Origin: JAZQHR01 sp045540815
GTDB lineage: Bacteria > Bacillota > Clostridia > UMGS1810
Assembly (NCBI GenBank): GCA_045540815.1
Contig: JAZQHY010000023.1
Location: forward strand, 1-16,642
Reading direction: 5' to 3'
DNA: 16,642 nt
The stretch's first letter is position 1, and each line of letters begins with the position of its first letter. Of this stretch, positions 1-8,493 are shown in pieces. Below the pieces are notes generated by a model, which ran no database searches, was not told the origin of the DNA, and saw nothing but the letters and a program-made list of their open reading frames with translations. The translations under genes were made by a program, and so were the position numbers.

Positions 1-63
1 CATACCTCTTCCGGCTGTTATGTGGTCAATAACCACACCGTTTACAATAGAATCTATATTCAT
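1..63 (-). CDS. pyrI: Aspartate carbamoyltransferase regulatory chain, N-terminal fragment (cut by window edge)
   Basis: Only the first 21 codons are in the window; the reading frame is open to the left edge. The visible peptide begins MNIDSIVNGVVIDHITAG, which matches the start of PyrI, the allosteric chain that binds nucleotides and holds ATCase catalytic trimers together. Its ATG overlaps the pyrB stop codon as ATGA, and a GGAGG ribosome site lies inside the end of pyrB, so the two chains are probably translationally coupled. The C-terminal zinc-binding Cys residues expected of PyrI lie outside the window and cannot be checked. The call rests on the short N-terminal match plus its position directly after pyrB. 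Confidence 0.85.
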   Translation of the reverse strand, partial: MNIDSIVNGVVIDHITAGRGM

Positions 64-983
64 ATTTTTCCAGCCTCCCCAAGTAATTTTAATATAAGCG
101 CCATTCTCATATACTTGGCATTCAACACCTGTTTGAAATAGCACGCACGCGGGTCGTCATCTATCGCAACACTTATCTCATTTACTCGTGGCAATGGATG
201 CATAATGCAAAGGTCTTTCTTTGCATTTTCAAGCTTCGCCATATCAAGTATGTATGTGTCGCGAAGTCTTAAGTAGTCCTCCTCATTGAAGAATCTCTCA
301 CCCTGAACACGAGTCATATAAAGTATATCAAGGTCTGCAATGTTTTCCTCAAGACTTGTAACTTCTACGTATTCCATACCGTTTTTGTCAAGTACATCAG
401 TTTTCACATAGCTTGGAAGCATAAGCTCCTTAGGCGATATAAGCACAACCTTTATACCCTTATAACGTGAAAGCGCGTGAATAAGCGAATGAACAGTTCT
501 GCCAAATTTTAAATCACCGCAAAAACCTATAGTAAGATTGTCAAATCTGCCCTTTTCTCTGTGAATGGTTAAAAGGTCAGCAAGCGTCTGCGTAGGATGA
601 CAGTGACCGCCGTCACCAGCGTTAATAACAGGTATAGACGCATTTTTTGCCGCAACGTATGGCGCACCTTCCTTTGGATGGCGCATAGCAATGATGTCTG
701 CATAACAGCTTATTACCTTCGCTGTATCAGCAACGCTTTCACCCTTTGATGCAGATGTGTTTGACGCGTCGGAAAATCCTATTACACTTCCGCCAAGCTC
801 TATCATTGCCGCCTCGAAGCTAAGTCTTGTACGTGTAGACGGCTCAAAGAAAAGTGTAGCAAGCTTTTTGCCCTTGCACTTTTCAGAATACTTTGCGGGG
901 TTTTCTATAATGTCATACGCCGTGTCTATAAGCGAATTTATCTCGTCAACCGAAAAATCGCATATATCGATAAGACTTCTCAT
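60..983 (-). CDS. pyrB: Aspartate carbamoyltransferase catalytic subunit
   Basis: Catalyses carbamoyl phosphate + aspartate to N-carbamoyl-aspartate, the first committed pyrimidine step, in the cytoplasm. From the ATG at 983 the product is 307 aa, normal for the family. Visible motifs: the carbamoyl phosphate loop FEPSTRTRLSFE (about 46-57), the SK of the 80s loop (K80), the GDGGHCHPTQTLADL segment (about 123-137), and HPLPR near the C-terminus. An in-frame TTG at 989 is possible but would sit only 4 bases after the AGGAGG site; the ATG at 983 is 10 bases away and is preferred. The stop overlaps the pyrI start, and the gene follows pyrE by 14 bases. The presence of PyrI implies a regulated catalytic/regulatory holoenzyme rather than the bare trimer of Bacillus. 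Confidence 0.97.
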   Translation of the reverse strand: MRSLIDICDFSVDEINSLIDTAYDIIENPAKYSEKCKGKKLATLFFEPSTRTRLSFEAAMIELGGSVIGFSDASNTSASKGESVADTAKVISCYADIIAMRHPKEGAPYVAAKNASIPVINAGDGGHCHPTQTLADLLTIHREKGRFDNLTIGFCGDLKFGRTVHSLIHALSRYKGIKVVLISPKELMLPSYVKTDVLDKNGMEYVEVTSLEENIADLDILYMTRVQGERFFNEEDYLRLRDTYILDMAKLENAKKDLCIMHPLPRVNEISVAIDDDPRACYFKQVLNAKYMRMALILKLLGEAGKI

Positions 984-993
984 TTGCAAATTA

Positions 994-999
994 CCTCCT
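994..999 (-). promoter_or_regulatory. Ribosome binding site deciding the pyrB start
   Basis: AGGAGG on the minus strand, overlapping the pyrE stop codon (998-1000). It lies 10 bases from the ATG at 983 and 4 bases from the TTG at 989, which favours the ATG. Confidence 0.75.
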
Positions 1000-1627
1000 A
1001 TTTAATCCAGCTTTCATCAGATGGATTGTTTCTAAATGCAATAAGTCTTTCTATATCCTCTGCCTTAATATAACCTTCCTCTGCAGCAACCTGAGCTATA
1101 ACGTCGAAGTTTGTAAGAGAAATGTTTTTAACATTAGCATCTGCAAGTCTTTCAAGGCCTTTTTTCATACCATAAGTAAATATACTTACTATACCAAGTA
1201 CATCTGCACCTGCTTCTCTAAGAACATTTACGACCTCTATAACACTGCCGCCTGTAGAGATAAGGTCCTCTACTACAACTACCTTCTGTCCTTTTTCAAG
1301 TCTGCCTTCTATCTGGTTCTGTCTGCCGTGGTCCTTAGCACCTGAACGAACGTAACCCATAGGTAGTCCCATTATGTGACCTGTGATAGCCGCGTGAGCG
1401 ATACCTGCAGTAGATGTGCCCATTAGGACTTCGCACTCAGGGTAGTTTTCCTTTATAAGCTTTGCAAGACCATTTTCGATGTCATCTCTTACCTGTGGTG
1501 CTGTAAGAGTAAGTCTGTTGTCGCAGTATACAGGGCTCTTTATACCGCTTGCCCAAGTAAACGGTTCTTCAGGGCGGAAGAACACCGCCTTTATTGATAG
1601 TAAATCTTTTGCAATAAGTTTTTCCAT
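998..1627 (-). CDS. pyrE: Orotate phosphoribosyltransferase
   Basis: Transfers phosphoribose from PRPP to orotate, giving OMP. The 209-aa product carries the type I phosphoribosyltransferase PRPP loop VVVVEDLISTGGS (about 117-129, acidic pair E120-D121) and the flexible catalytic loop KDHGRQNQIEG (about 98-108) with Lys98 and His100. It starts at ATG 1627 behind a split purine-rich site (AGGTTAGG). It lies 37 bases downstream of pyrF and 14 bases before the pyrB ATG. The larger gap after pyrF is the widest inside the operon but holds no obvious promoter or terminator. Length and motifs are ordinary. Confidence 0.97.
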   Translation of the reverse strand: MEKLIAKDLLSIKAVFFRPEEPFTWASGIKSPVYCDNRLTLTAPQVRDDIENGLAKLIKENYPECEVLMGTSTAGIAHAAITGHIMGLPMGYVRSGAKDHGRQNQIEGRLEKGQKVVVVEDLISTGGSVIEVVNVLREAGADVLGIVSIFTYGMKKGLERLADANVKNISLTNFDVIAQVAAEEGYIKAEDIERLIAFRNNPSDESWIK

Positions 1628-1664
1628 AATGTATATCCTAACCTTTCTATATTATTTTCTTGAA

Positions 1665-2363
1665 TTAGTCAACAAATTCTGCAATACATCTTTCATACGC
1701 AGCTACAGGGTCTTCCGCAGCCGTGATAGGTCTTCCCACTACTATATAGTCAGAGCCAATCTTCTTTGCCTCAGCAGGTGTCATAACTCTCTTCTGATCA
1801 CCGATGTCACCGTCTGCAAAACGTACACCTGGAGTGATAGTAAGGAATTCCTTACCACATACATCGTGTACCTTGCCCGCCTCAAGCGGTGAACAAACCA
1901 CACCGTCAAGACCTGCCTTTTTAGCATTTGACGCATAATGCATAACAACATCTGCGATATCGCCTTTTATAAGTAAATCTTCTTCCATGCTCTGCTGGTC
2001 AGTAGATGTAAGCTGTGTAACTGCGATTAAAAGCGGTCTTGTACCATCTTCTCTTGTTAAGCCTTCGATAGCCGCCTCCATCATACGACAGGTACCTGAT
2101 GCATGAAGGTTTGTGATGTCTACATCAAGATTTGAAAGTACACTCATAGCTTTCTTAACAGTGTTTGGAATATCGTGTAGTTTAAGGTCTAAGAATATTT
2201 TGTGACCTCTTTTCTTAATTTCCTTTACAATGCTTGGACCTTCTGCATAGAAAAGCTCCATACCTATCTTAACAAATGGCTTTCTGCCTGTAAATTTGTC
2301 AAGAAACTCAAATGTTTTTTCCGCACTCGCAAAATCGCACGCGATTATAACGTCTTTTCCCAT
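1665..2363 (-). CDS. pyrF: Orotidine 5'-phosphate decarboxylase
   Basis: Decarboxylates OMP to UMP, the last step of the pathway. The 232-aa product has the group I signature DLKLHDIPNT (about 59-68) with the catalytic Asp59, Lys61 and Asp64, preceded by the Lys32 of VKIG. Near the C-terminus are GVRFADGD and VVGRPIT, the phosphate-binding region. The ATG directly follows the pyrD TAA with no intervening base. Its AGGAGG site lies within the last codons of pyrD, so translation is probably coupled to pyrD. Length and motifs are typical of the Bacillus/Clostridium type. Confidence 0.97.
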   Translation of the reverse strand: MGKDVIIACDFASAEKTFEFLDKFTGRKPFVKIGMELFYAEGPSIVKEIKKRGHKIFLDLKLHDIPNTVKKAMSVLSNLDVDITNLHASGTCRMMEAAIEGLTREDGTRPLLIAVTQLTSTDQQSMEEDLLIKGDIADVVMHYASNAKKAGLDGVVCSPLEAGKVHDVCGKEFLTITPGVRFADGDIGDQKRVMTPAEAKKIGSDYIVVGRPITAAEDPVAAYERCIAEFVD

Positions 2364-3275
2364 TTATTTAACGCCTCCTATAATATCTTTTAAGTTTTCT
2401 ATATTATATTTCTCCATAACCTTCGGAAGTTCATTTATAATATCACGGCACGCATAAGGGTTAACTAAATTTGCCGCACCAACCTCTACCGCAGTAGCAC
2501 CTGCAAGCATCATTTCTATAACATCCTCAGCGCTTGACACACCGCCCATACCAATAACAGGTACGTTTACTGCGTTTGCCACCTGATACACCATTCTCAC
2601 AGCCACAGGGAATATCGCACTGCCTGAAAATCCACCCATTTTGTTGGCTATAACAGGCTTTCTAGTCTTTAAGTCTATTCTCATACCAAGAAGTGTGTTT
2701 ATAAGGCTTATGCCGTCTGCACCACCATCTTCACACGCTTTTGCAATTGCTACTATATCGGTAACATTTGGCGAAAGTTTAAGTATAACAGGCTTTGTAG
2801 TAACTTTTTTAACCGCCTGCGTTACCTCGTATGCCGCATCAGGACTTGTGCCGAAGCTCATACCACCGCCGTGAACGTTTGGACAGCTAATGTTAACTTC
2901 CAGCCAGCCAACCGAGTCAATCTTATCAAGCTTTTCGCAAGTGTACGCATAATCGTCAACAGAAAATCCGCTGACGTTTGCCATTACCTTTTTGCGGAAA
3001 CATTTTTCCATCTTTGGAAGTTCTTCATTTATTACCTTCTCCACACCAGGATTTTGAAGTCCCACCGCGTTTATCATACCCATAGGGCATTCTGCAATTC
3101 TAGGTGTTGGATTGCCAAAACGTGGGTCTTTTGTAGTACCCTTAAACGAGAAAGTACCAAGCATATTTATATCATATATTTCTGAAAATTCATATCCGTA
3201 CCCGAACGTACCGCTTGCAGGGATAACAGGATTGTCAAGCTCAATTCCGCAAAGGTTTACACTTAATTTTCCCAT
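2364..3275 (-). CDS. pyrD: Dihydroorotate dehydrogenase, class 1B catalytic subunit
   Basis: Oxidises dihydroorotate to orotate using FMN and passes electrons to PyrK, and from there to NAD+. From the ATG at 3275 the product is 303 aa. Seen: SFKGTT with the FMN-contacting Lys45, the NISCPN segment with the active-site base Cys131 (Cys marks class 1; class 2 uses Ser), and GMGGVSSAEDVIEMMLAGA for FMN phosphate binding. An in-frame ATG at 3374 would add 33 residues lying wholly within pyrK coding sequence. It is rejected because the 3275 ATG has an AGGAGG site at 7-base spacing and MGKLSVNLCG is a normal family start. The gene overlaps the end of pyrK by 13 bases. Pairing with pyrK makes it the NAD-dependent 1B form. 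Confidence 0.96.
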   Translation of the reverse strand: MGKLSVNLCGIELDNPVIPASGTFGYGYEFSEIYDINMLGTFSFKGTTKDPRFGNPTPRIAECPMGMINAVGLQNPGVEKVINEELPKMEKCFRKKVMANVSGFSVDDYAYTCEKLDKIDSVGWLEVNISCPNVHGGGMSFGTSPDAAYEVTQAVKKVTTKPVILKLSPNVTDIVAIAKACEDGGADGISLINTLLGMRIDLKTRKPVIANKMGGFSGSAIFPVAVRMVYQVANAVNVPVIGMGGVSSAEDVIEMMLAGATAVEVGAANLVNPYACRDIINELPKVMEKYNIENLKDIIGGVK

Positions 3276-3994
3276 AGTATCTCCTCCTTTTCCAGCACAG
3301 GTCCGTCCTTGCAAATTCTCTTGTAGCCTGTAACAGTCTTGCACGAGCAACCCATACAAGCACCAAAACCGCAACCCATTCTCTCCTCAAAGCTAAACTG
3401 TCCACTTGTGTTTGATGCCTTGTATACCGCCTTAAGCATTGGCTCAGGACCACACGTGTAAATGTATGTATAGTCTATATCCGCCATCGCATCAGTTACA
3501 AAACCTTTTATTCCATACGAGCCGTCTGCAGTTGTAACATATACTTCTGCACCTAGCTTTTTAAATTCATCTTCATAGAATATTTCATCTTTAGTGTTAA
3601 ATCCAAGCACAACCGAAACCTTCTTGCCTTCAGCTATAAGCTTTTTGGCTAGGCTATATAAAGGAGGTACTCCAACTCCACCGCCAAGAAGAAGCGGTCT
3701 GTCGCCTGCTTTTGATAAGTCATAGCCATTTCCAAGCTCGGTAAGTATATCAAGCTTTCCCTCACGCATAGCTGACATCTTTTCAGTGCCCTTGCCTACC
3801 ACCTTGTATATGATAGTAAGCTTTCCGTCCTCACAGTCACACACAGATATAGGACGTCTTAGATAAAGACCGTCTAAAAGTATGTTTACAAACTGACCGC
3901 AAGCTATGCCTTGTGTATCGCCTGACAGTGTCATTTTGTAGACACTGTCAGTAAGCGCGATATTTTCAGTTATATCAAAAATTCTTTGTTTCAT
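3263..3994 (-). CDS. pyrK: Dihydroorotate dehydrogenase electron-transfer subunit (FAD, [2Fe-2S])
   Basis: Carries electrons from PyrD FMN through a [2Fe-2S] cluster and FAD to NAD+. The 243-aa product shows the ferredoxin-reductase FAD motif RPIS (about 47-50), the glycine-rich nucleotide motif GGGVGVPP (about 104-111), and CGPEPML (181-187) at the NAD site. The C-terminal cluster ligands are Cys208, Cys213, Cys216 and Cys228 (C-x4-C-x2-C-x11-C). The ATG at 3994 follows an AGGAG site that overlaps the carB stop (TAGGAG), leaving a 10-base gap. Its own stop lies 13 bases into pyrD, consistent with the fixed PyrD2K2 stoichiometry of the family. Confidence 0.96.
   Translation of the reverse strand: MKQRIFDITENIALTDSVYKMTLSGDTQGIACGQFVNILLDGLYLRRPISVCDCEDGKLTIIYKVVGKGTEKMSAMREGKLDILTELGNGYDLSKAGDRPLLLGGGVGVPPLYSLAKKLIAEGKKVSVVLGFNTKDEIFYEDEFKKLGAEVYVTTADGSYGIKGFVTDAMADIDYTYIYTCGPEPMLKAVYKASNTSGQFSFEERMGCGFGACMGCSCKTVTGYKRICKDGPVLEKEEILWEN
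3283..3288 (-). promoter_or_regulatory. Ribosome binding site deciding the pyrD start
   Basis: AGGAGG on the minus strand, 7 bases before the ATG at 3275 and inside the 3' end of pyrK. It supports the short pyrD start over the in-frame ATG at 3374. Confidence 0.8.
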
Positions 3995-4004
3995 TATTTA
4001 TCTC

Positions 4005-7000
4005 CTATGCATCAATAGTCGAAATAGTAAGCGTAGTTTCGCCAAGTACGTCTAGTAATACCCTTACAGTATCAAGCGATGTAAAGATAGTAGCATTGTT
4101 TTCGGTAGCTACACTTCTTATCTGATAGCCGTCGCTCTCCTGACCTACCGAGCCGATATCGCGAGTGTTTATGATGTACGCAATATGACCCTGTCTTATA
4201 GCTTCCTGTATTTCATCACTGCCATCGCTAATCTTCTTAAGCACATGAGTACGAATTCCGTTTTCTCTTAGGAAATCAGCAGTTCCCTGTGTAGCCTGAA
4301 TGTTAAATCCAAGCTCATAGAAACGTTTTATAAGCGGAAGCGCTTCATCCTTGTCCTTGTCGGCAATGGTAGCGAACACCGTGCCGTAGTTCTGAAGCTT
4401 CATACCTGATGCCTGAAGTGCCTTGTAAAGCGCACGTGTAAGCTTGTCATCATAACCAATAGCCTCACCTGTTGATTTCATCTCAGGAGAAAGATATGCA
4501 TCAAGACCTCTTATCTTGTTAAACGAGAACACAGGCGCCTTTACATACCAACGTTTTTTCTCTGTAGGATAAATGTCGAAAAATCCCTGTTCCTTAAGCG
4601 ATTTACCAAGTATAACCTCTGTGGCAATGTCAGCTAAGCTGTAGCCTGTTGCCTTTGATAAAAACGGAACAGTTCTTGACGAACGAGGGTTAACCTCTAT
4701 TATAAATACGTTGTCGTCATCGTCAACTATAAACTGAATATTGTAAAGACCAACTATGCCTATGCCAAGTCCAAGCTTTTTAGCATACTGCAGGATAGTG
4801 CCTTTCACCTTATCAGAAATGCTAAATGTAGGATAAACGCTTATTGAGTCACCCGAGTGAATACCTGTTCTTTCTACAAGCTCCATAATACCAGGTACAA
4901 ATACATCTCTGCCGTCGCATATAGCGTCTATCTCAACTTCCTTACCCTGAATGTATTTGTCTACAAGTACAGGCTTATCCTCGTCTATCTCAACTGCAGT
5001 TTTAAGGTAGTTTTTAAGCTGTTTCTCATTTGCAACTATCTGCATAGCTCGTCCGCCAAGTACGAAGCTTGGGCGAACAAGTACAGGATAGCCTATTTCT
5101 TCTGCGGCTGCAATACCATCTTTAATCTTTGTAACCGCTTTGCCCTTTGGCTGAGGAATGTTAAGCTCTTCTAGAATCTTTTCAAAGCTGTCGCGGTTTT
5201 CTGCACGCTCAATAGCCTCGCAGTCTGTACCGATAATTTTTACACCTCTGTCCATAAGTGGCTGTGCAAGGTTTATCGCAGTCTGACCTCCAAGAGATGC
5301 TATAACACCTTCAGGCTTTTCAAATTCAATTATGTTCATAACATCTTCGGTTGTAAGCGGCTCAAAGTATAGCTTGTCCGCAGTAGTGTAATCAGTAGAT
5401 ACAGTTTCAGGGTTATTGTTTATGATTATTGCCTCGTATCCTGACTTTTTAATTGTAGTAACCGCGTGAACAGTTGAATAGTCAAACTCTACACCCTGAC
5501 CTATTCTTATAGGACCTGCACCAAGCACGATAATTTTCTTTTTATCGGTAAGAACAGATGCATTATCACCTGTGTAAGATGAGTAGAAATACGGTATATA
5601 TGCACCTGTGTGACAAGTGTCAACCATCTTGTATACAGGGAACATACCCTGTTCTTTTCTTAGATTGTATACCTCTATCTCACTTACATTCCAAAGCTTT
5701 GCAATGTACTTATCAGAAAATCCCATTTTCTTTGCATCAGCAAGAGTAGCTATATCCATTGCATTTTTTGCTACAACACTTTCCATATCCACTATTCTCT
5801 TTACGGCTTCAAGGAAATATGCTGTAATCTTAGTAACCTCGTGAAGCTTTTCAATGCTCACTCCCAGTCTCATAAGCTCGGCAACTGCAAATATGTTGTC
5901 GTCTTTAAATTCCTCTATATAGTCTAAAAGTTCATTTTCCTTCATACCATCAAATTTTGGAAGATGGAAATGATATGCGCCTGTTTCAAGCGAACGAACA
6001 GATTTTAGAAGACACTCTTCAAGGTTAGAGCCTATGCCCATTACCTCACCTGTAGCTTTCATCTGTGTGCCAAGTGTATTTGGCGCAGTTGCAAACTTGT
6101 CAAACGGGAATCGAGGGAATTTTGCTATTACATAGTCAAGTGCAGGCTCAAACGCCGCATTTGTGTTTGCTATCTTTATATCCTCAAGCGCCATACCTAC
6201 AGCTATCTTTGCAGTAACCCTTGCTATTGGGTAACCACTCGCCTTTGACGCAAGCGCACTTGAACGTGAAACTCGTGGGTTTACCTCAATTAGATAATAT
6301 TCTGATGTAGTTGGATTTAACGCAAACTGTACGTTACAACCGCCTTCTATCTTAAGCGCACGAATAATCTTTATCGCGCTGTCATTAAGCATTTTAAGAT
6401 CGTGGTCGTTTAATGTCATAATCGGTGCTACTACAAGCGAGTCGCCAGTGTGCACACCAACAGGGTCAATGTTTTCCATACCGCATATGGTTATCGCGTG
6501 GTCATTTGAATCACGCATAACCTCAAACTCTATCTCTTTGTAACCCTTTACACTCTTTTCTATAAGCACCTGATGAACAGGAGAAAGCTTAAATGCATTT
6601 AAACCAACCTCAACAAGTTCTTCCTCGTTGTATGCAAATCCACCGCCTGTACCGCCAAGTGTAAATGCAGGGCGAAGAACAACAGGATATCCTATTCTCT
6701 TTGCCGCCTCTTTCGCCTCGTCAAGCGAGTATGTGATTTCCGACGGAATAGTAGGCTCACCTATTTCCTGACAAAGCTCCTTAAATAGCTCTCTGTCCTC
6801 AGCTCTTTCTATGCTTTCGCTAGATGTTCCAAGAAGCTTGACACCACATTCTTTAAGTATTCCTTTTTTCTCAAGTTGCATAGCAAGGTTTAAGCCTGTC
6901 TGACCACCTATACCAGGAACTATCGCATCTGGACGCTCGTATCTTAATATCTTTGCCACATATTCAAGTGTAAGTGGCTCCATATACACCTTGTCCGCTA

Positions 7001-7178
7001 TGGTAGTGTCTGTCATAATGGTAGCAGGGTTTGAGTTGCAAAGTACTACCTCATAGCCTTCCTCTTTAAGCGCTAAGCACGCCTGAGTACCGGCATAGTC
7101 AAACTCCGCCGCCTGACCTATTACAATCGGACCCGAGCCGATGATAAGTATTTTTTTGATATCAGTTCTTTTAGCCAT
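4005..7178 (-). CDS. carB: Carbamoyl phosphate synthetase large subunit
   Basis: Makes carbamoyl phosphate from ammonia, bicarbonate and 2 ATP; the ammonia normally comes from the CarA glutaminase. The 1057-aa product is full length and has the usual duplicated plan. The first ATP-grasp half begins with the GSGPIVIGQAAEFDYAG segment (about 14-30) and contains LGGTGGG (about 174-180). The second half begins near 546 with GAGPIRIGQGVEFDYS and contains RPSFVLGGRAM. The MGS-like allosteric domain runs from about residue 930 to the end. It lies 24 bases downstream of pyrC, with a GGAGAAAAGG ribosome site. No carA gene precedes it, unlike the pyrAA-pyrAB pair of Bacillus, so the partner must be encoded elsewhere. 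Confidence 0.97.
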   Translation of the reverse strand: MAKRTDIKKILIIGSGPIVIGQAAEFDYAGTQACLALKEEGYEVVLCNSNPATIMTDTTIADKVYMEPLTLEYVAKILRYERPDAIVPGIGGQTGLNLAMQLEKKGILKECGVKLLGTSSESIERAEDRELFKELCQEIGEPTIPSEITYSLDEAKEAAKRIGYPVVLRPAFTLGGTGGGFAYNEEELVEVGLNAFKLSPVHQVLIEKSVKGYKEIEFEVMRDSNDHAITICGMENIDPVGVHTGDSLVVAPIMTLNDHDLKMLNDSAIKIIRALKIEGGCNVQFALNPTTSEYYLIEVNPRVSRSSALASKASGYPIARVTAKIAVGMALEDIKIANTNAAFEPALDYVIAKFPRFPFDKFATAPNTLGTQMKATGEVMGIGSNLEECLLKSVRSLETGAYHFHLPKFDGMKENELLDYIEEFKDDNIFAVAELMRLGVSIEKLHEVTKITAYFLEAVKRIVDMESVVAKNAMDIATLADAKKMGFSDKYIAKLWNVSEIEVYNLRKEQGMFPVYKMVDTCHTGAYIPYFYSSYTGDNASVLTDKKKIIVLGAGPIRIGQGVEFDYSTVHAVTTIKKSGYEAIIINNNPETVSTDYTTADKLYFEPLTTEDVMNIIEFEKPEGVIASLGGQTAINLAQPLMDRGVKIIGTDCEAIERAENRDSFEKILEELNIPQPKGKAVTKIKDGIAAAEEIGYPVLVRPSFVLGGRAMQIVANEKQLKNYLKTAVEIDEDKPVLVDKYIQGKEVEIDAICDGRDVFVPGIMELVERTGIHSGDSISVYPTFSISDKVKGTILQYAKKLGLGIGIVGLYNIQFIVDDDDNVFIIEVNPRSSRTVPFLSKATGYSLADIATEVILGKSLKEQGFFDIYPTEKKRWYVKAPVFSFNKIRGLDAYLSPEMKSTGEAIGYDDKLTRALYKALQASGMKLQNYGTVFATIADKDKDEALPLIKRFYELGFNIQATQGTADFLRENGIRTHVLKKISDGSDEIQEAIRQGHIAYIINTRDIGSVGQESDGYQIRSVATENNATIFTSLDTVRVLLDVLGETTLTISTIDA

Positions 7179-7202
7179 TTCCTTTTCTCCAATCTATATT
7201 AA

Positions 7203-8411
7203 TTATTTTTTATAAACAACTTTTCCGTTACACACCGTCAGCACGTTTCTTCCATACATCTCCATACCTTCAAACGGTGTAGCTCTTCCCATCGACAAAA
7301 ACTCGTCAGGGTTAACAGTAAATTTCTCGTTTAAATTCCACACACTAAAACCGTCTTTTTTACTAAAACCAAATCTTTCTTTTGCATTTAGCGATAAAAG
7401 CTCAATAAGTTTTTCCATTGAAATAATGTTTTCTTTTACAAAATGTGTGTACATAGCAGGAAATGCCGTTTCTATTCCAACAATTCCAAACGCACTTTTT
7501 TCAAGCCCGCGTCCCTTTTCCTCTGCCGAATGCGGTGCGTGGTCGGTAGCTATCATATCGATAGTGCCGTCGATTATGCCTTCTATCAGAGCCTCTTTAT
7601 CCGATTTATCACGAAGCGGCGAGTTCATCTTCCACTTGCCGTCTTCCTTTAAATCACTATCATCAAAAACAAGATAATGCGGTCCTGTTTCGCAAGTAAC
7701 ATCTACTCCGTCTTTTTTTGCCTGCCTTATAAGCTCCACACTTTCCTTTGTGGATATATGGCAAACGTGGTATTTACATCCTACTTTTTTTGCAAGCGTC
7801 AAATCGCGTTCTATCTGCTTGTACTCACTTTCCGAGCATATACCTCTGTGCCCGTGTTTACTTGCATACTCGCCTTTATGAATATATCCGCCTTCTAAAA
7901 GTGAATTAACCTCGCAGTGTGCTACTATTATCTTATCAAGGCTTTTTGCATCAAGCATCGCCATAAGCATCATTTCATCTGACTGTACTCCTCTGCCGTC
8001 GTCCGAAAAACCTGCAACATACGGCGCCATACCAGCCATATCTGATAAGCTCTCGCCCATCTGGCCCTTTGTGATAGAGCCGTATGGAATTACATTTATA
8101 ACCGCGTCGTTTTTTATAATATCCCTCTGCACATTAAGATTTTCTATTGAGTCCGGAACAGGCTTTAGATTGGGCATTGTGCACACAGTAGTGTAACCAC
8201 CGCGGGCCGCCGCAAGACTACCCGATTTCATAGTTTCTTTATAAAAAAAGCCCGGCTCGCGAAAATGGACATGCACATCGCAAAAACCGGGAAACACGAA
8301 ATAATCCGAAGAATTAAAAACACTTAACGCTTCATCAGACTGGATAAAATCAGAAAACATATTTTTAGCAGCATCTGTATACACTTTTGCCTTAATCTCC
8401 GCTTTCATCAT
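7203..8411 (-). CDS. pyrC: Dihydroorotase (class I)
   Basis: Closes N-carbamoyl-aspartate to dihydroorotate with a metal centre. From the ATG at 8411 the product is 402 aa. Seen: the DVHVHFREPG strand with metal-binding His47 and His49 and substrate Arg51; GFSDDG with Asp137; AHCE with His165; CHIS with His218; and ATDHAPH with the catalytic Asp290. This set fits class I enzymes (Bacillus and Aquifex type). The frame stays open upstream to an ATG at 8543, but those 44 residues would be encoded by the attenuator RNA and lack a good ribosome site. The 8411 ATG, followed at once by a second ATG at 8408, has GAGAGGAAGG just upstream, so it or its neighbour is the start. It is the first gene of the operon. 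Confidence 0.95.
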   Translation of the reverse strand: MMKAEIKAKVYTDAAKNMFSDFIQSDEALSVFNSSDYFVFPGFCDVHVHFREPGFFYKETMKSGSLAAARGGYTTVCTMPNLKPVPDSIENLNVQRDIIKNDAVINVIPYGSITKGQMGESLSDMAGMAPYVAGFSDDGRGVQSDEMMLMAMLDAKSLDKIIVAHCEVNSLLEGGYIHKGEYASKHGHRGICSESEYKQIERDLTLAKKVGCKYHVCHISTKESVELIRQAKKDGVDVTCETGPHYLVFDDSDLKEDGKWKMNSPLRDKSDKEALIEGIIDGTIDMIATDHAPHSAEEKGRGLEKSAFGIVGIETAFPAMYTHFVKENIISMEKLIELLSLNAKERFGFSKKDGFSVWNLNEKFTVNPDEFLSMGRATPFEGMEMYGRNVLTVCNGKVVYKK

Positions 8412-8414
8412 TAT

Positions 8415-8424
8415 CCTTCCTCTC
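8415..8424 (-). promoter_or_regulatory. Ribosome binding site deciding the pyrC start
   Basis: GAGAGGAAGG on the minus strand lies 3 bases before the ATG at 8411 and 6 before the ATG at 8408; its GAGAGG part is 7 bases from 8411. Which of the two adjacent ATGs is used changes the product by one residue. Confidence 0.75.
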
Positions 8425-8463
8425 TTACTTGTATTTATCAATATTTTTAGTAACAATAAGTAC

Positions 8464-8493
8464 AAAAAAAGTCTTGCCGACACCGACAAGACT
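8464..8493 (-). terminator. Intrinsic terminator (attenuator) in the pyr leader
   Basis: On the minus strand AGTCTTGTCG pairs with CGGCAAGACT over 10 bp (one G-U pair) around a 4-base loop, followed by a run of T. It lies about 80 bases after the predicted transcription start and 53 bases before the pyrC start codon, so it would stop transcripts before the first structural gene. Its 5' arm can pair instead with an upstream segment (8543-8555), giving a switchable attenuator. Confidence 0.9.

Noticed and set aside
757..1005. Plus-strand open frame opposite pyrB
   Set aside because: No family resemblance and fully antisense to the well-supported pyrB gene; a shadow frame.
1628..1664. Possible internal promoter or second attenuator between pyrF and pyrE
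   Set aside because: Only 37 bases, with no hexamer pair at proper spacing and no hairpin with a T-run.
3276..3374. 33-residue N-terminal extension of pyrD from the ATG at 3374
   Set aside because: It lies inside pyrK coding sequence and lacks a ribosome site, while the ATG at 3275 has AGGAGG at ideal spacing and a normal family start.
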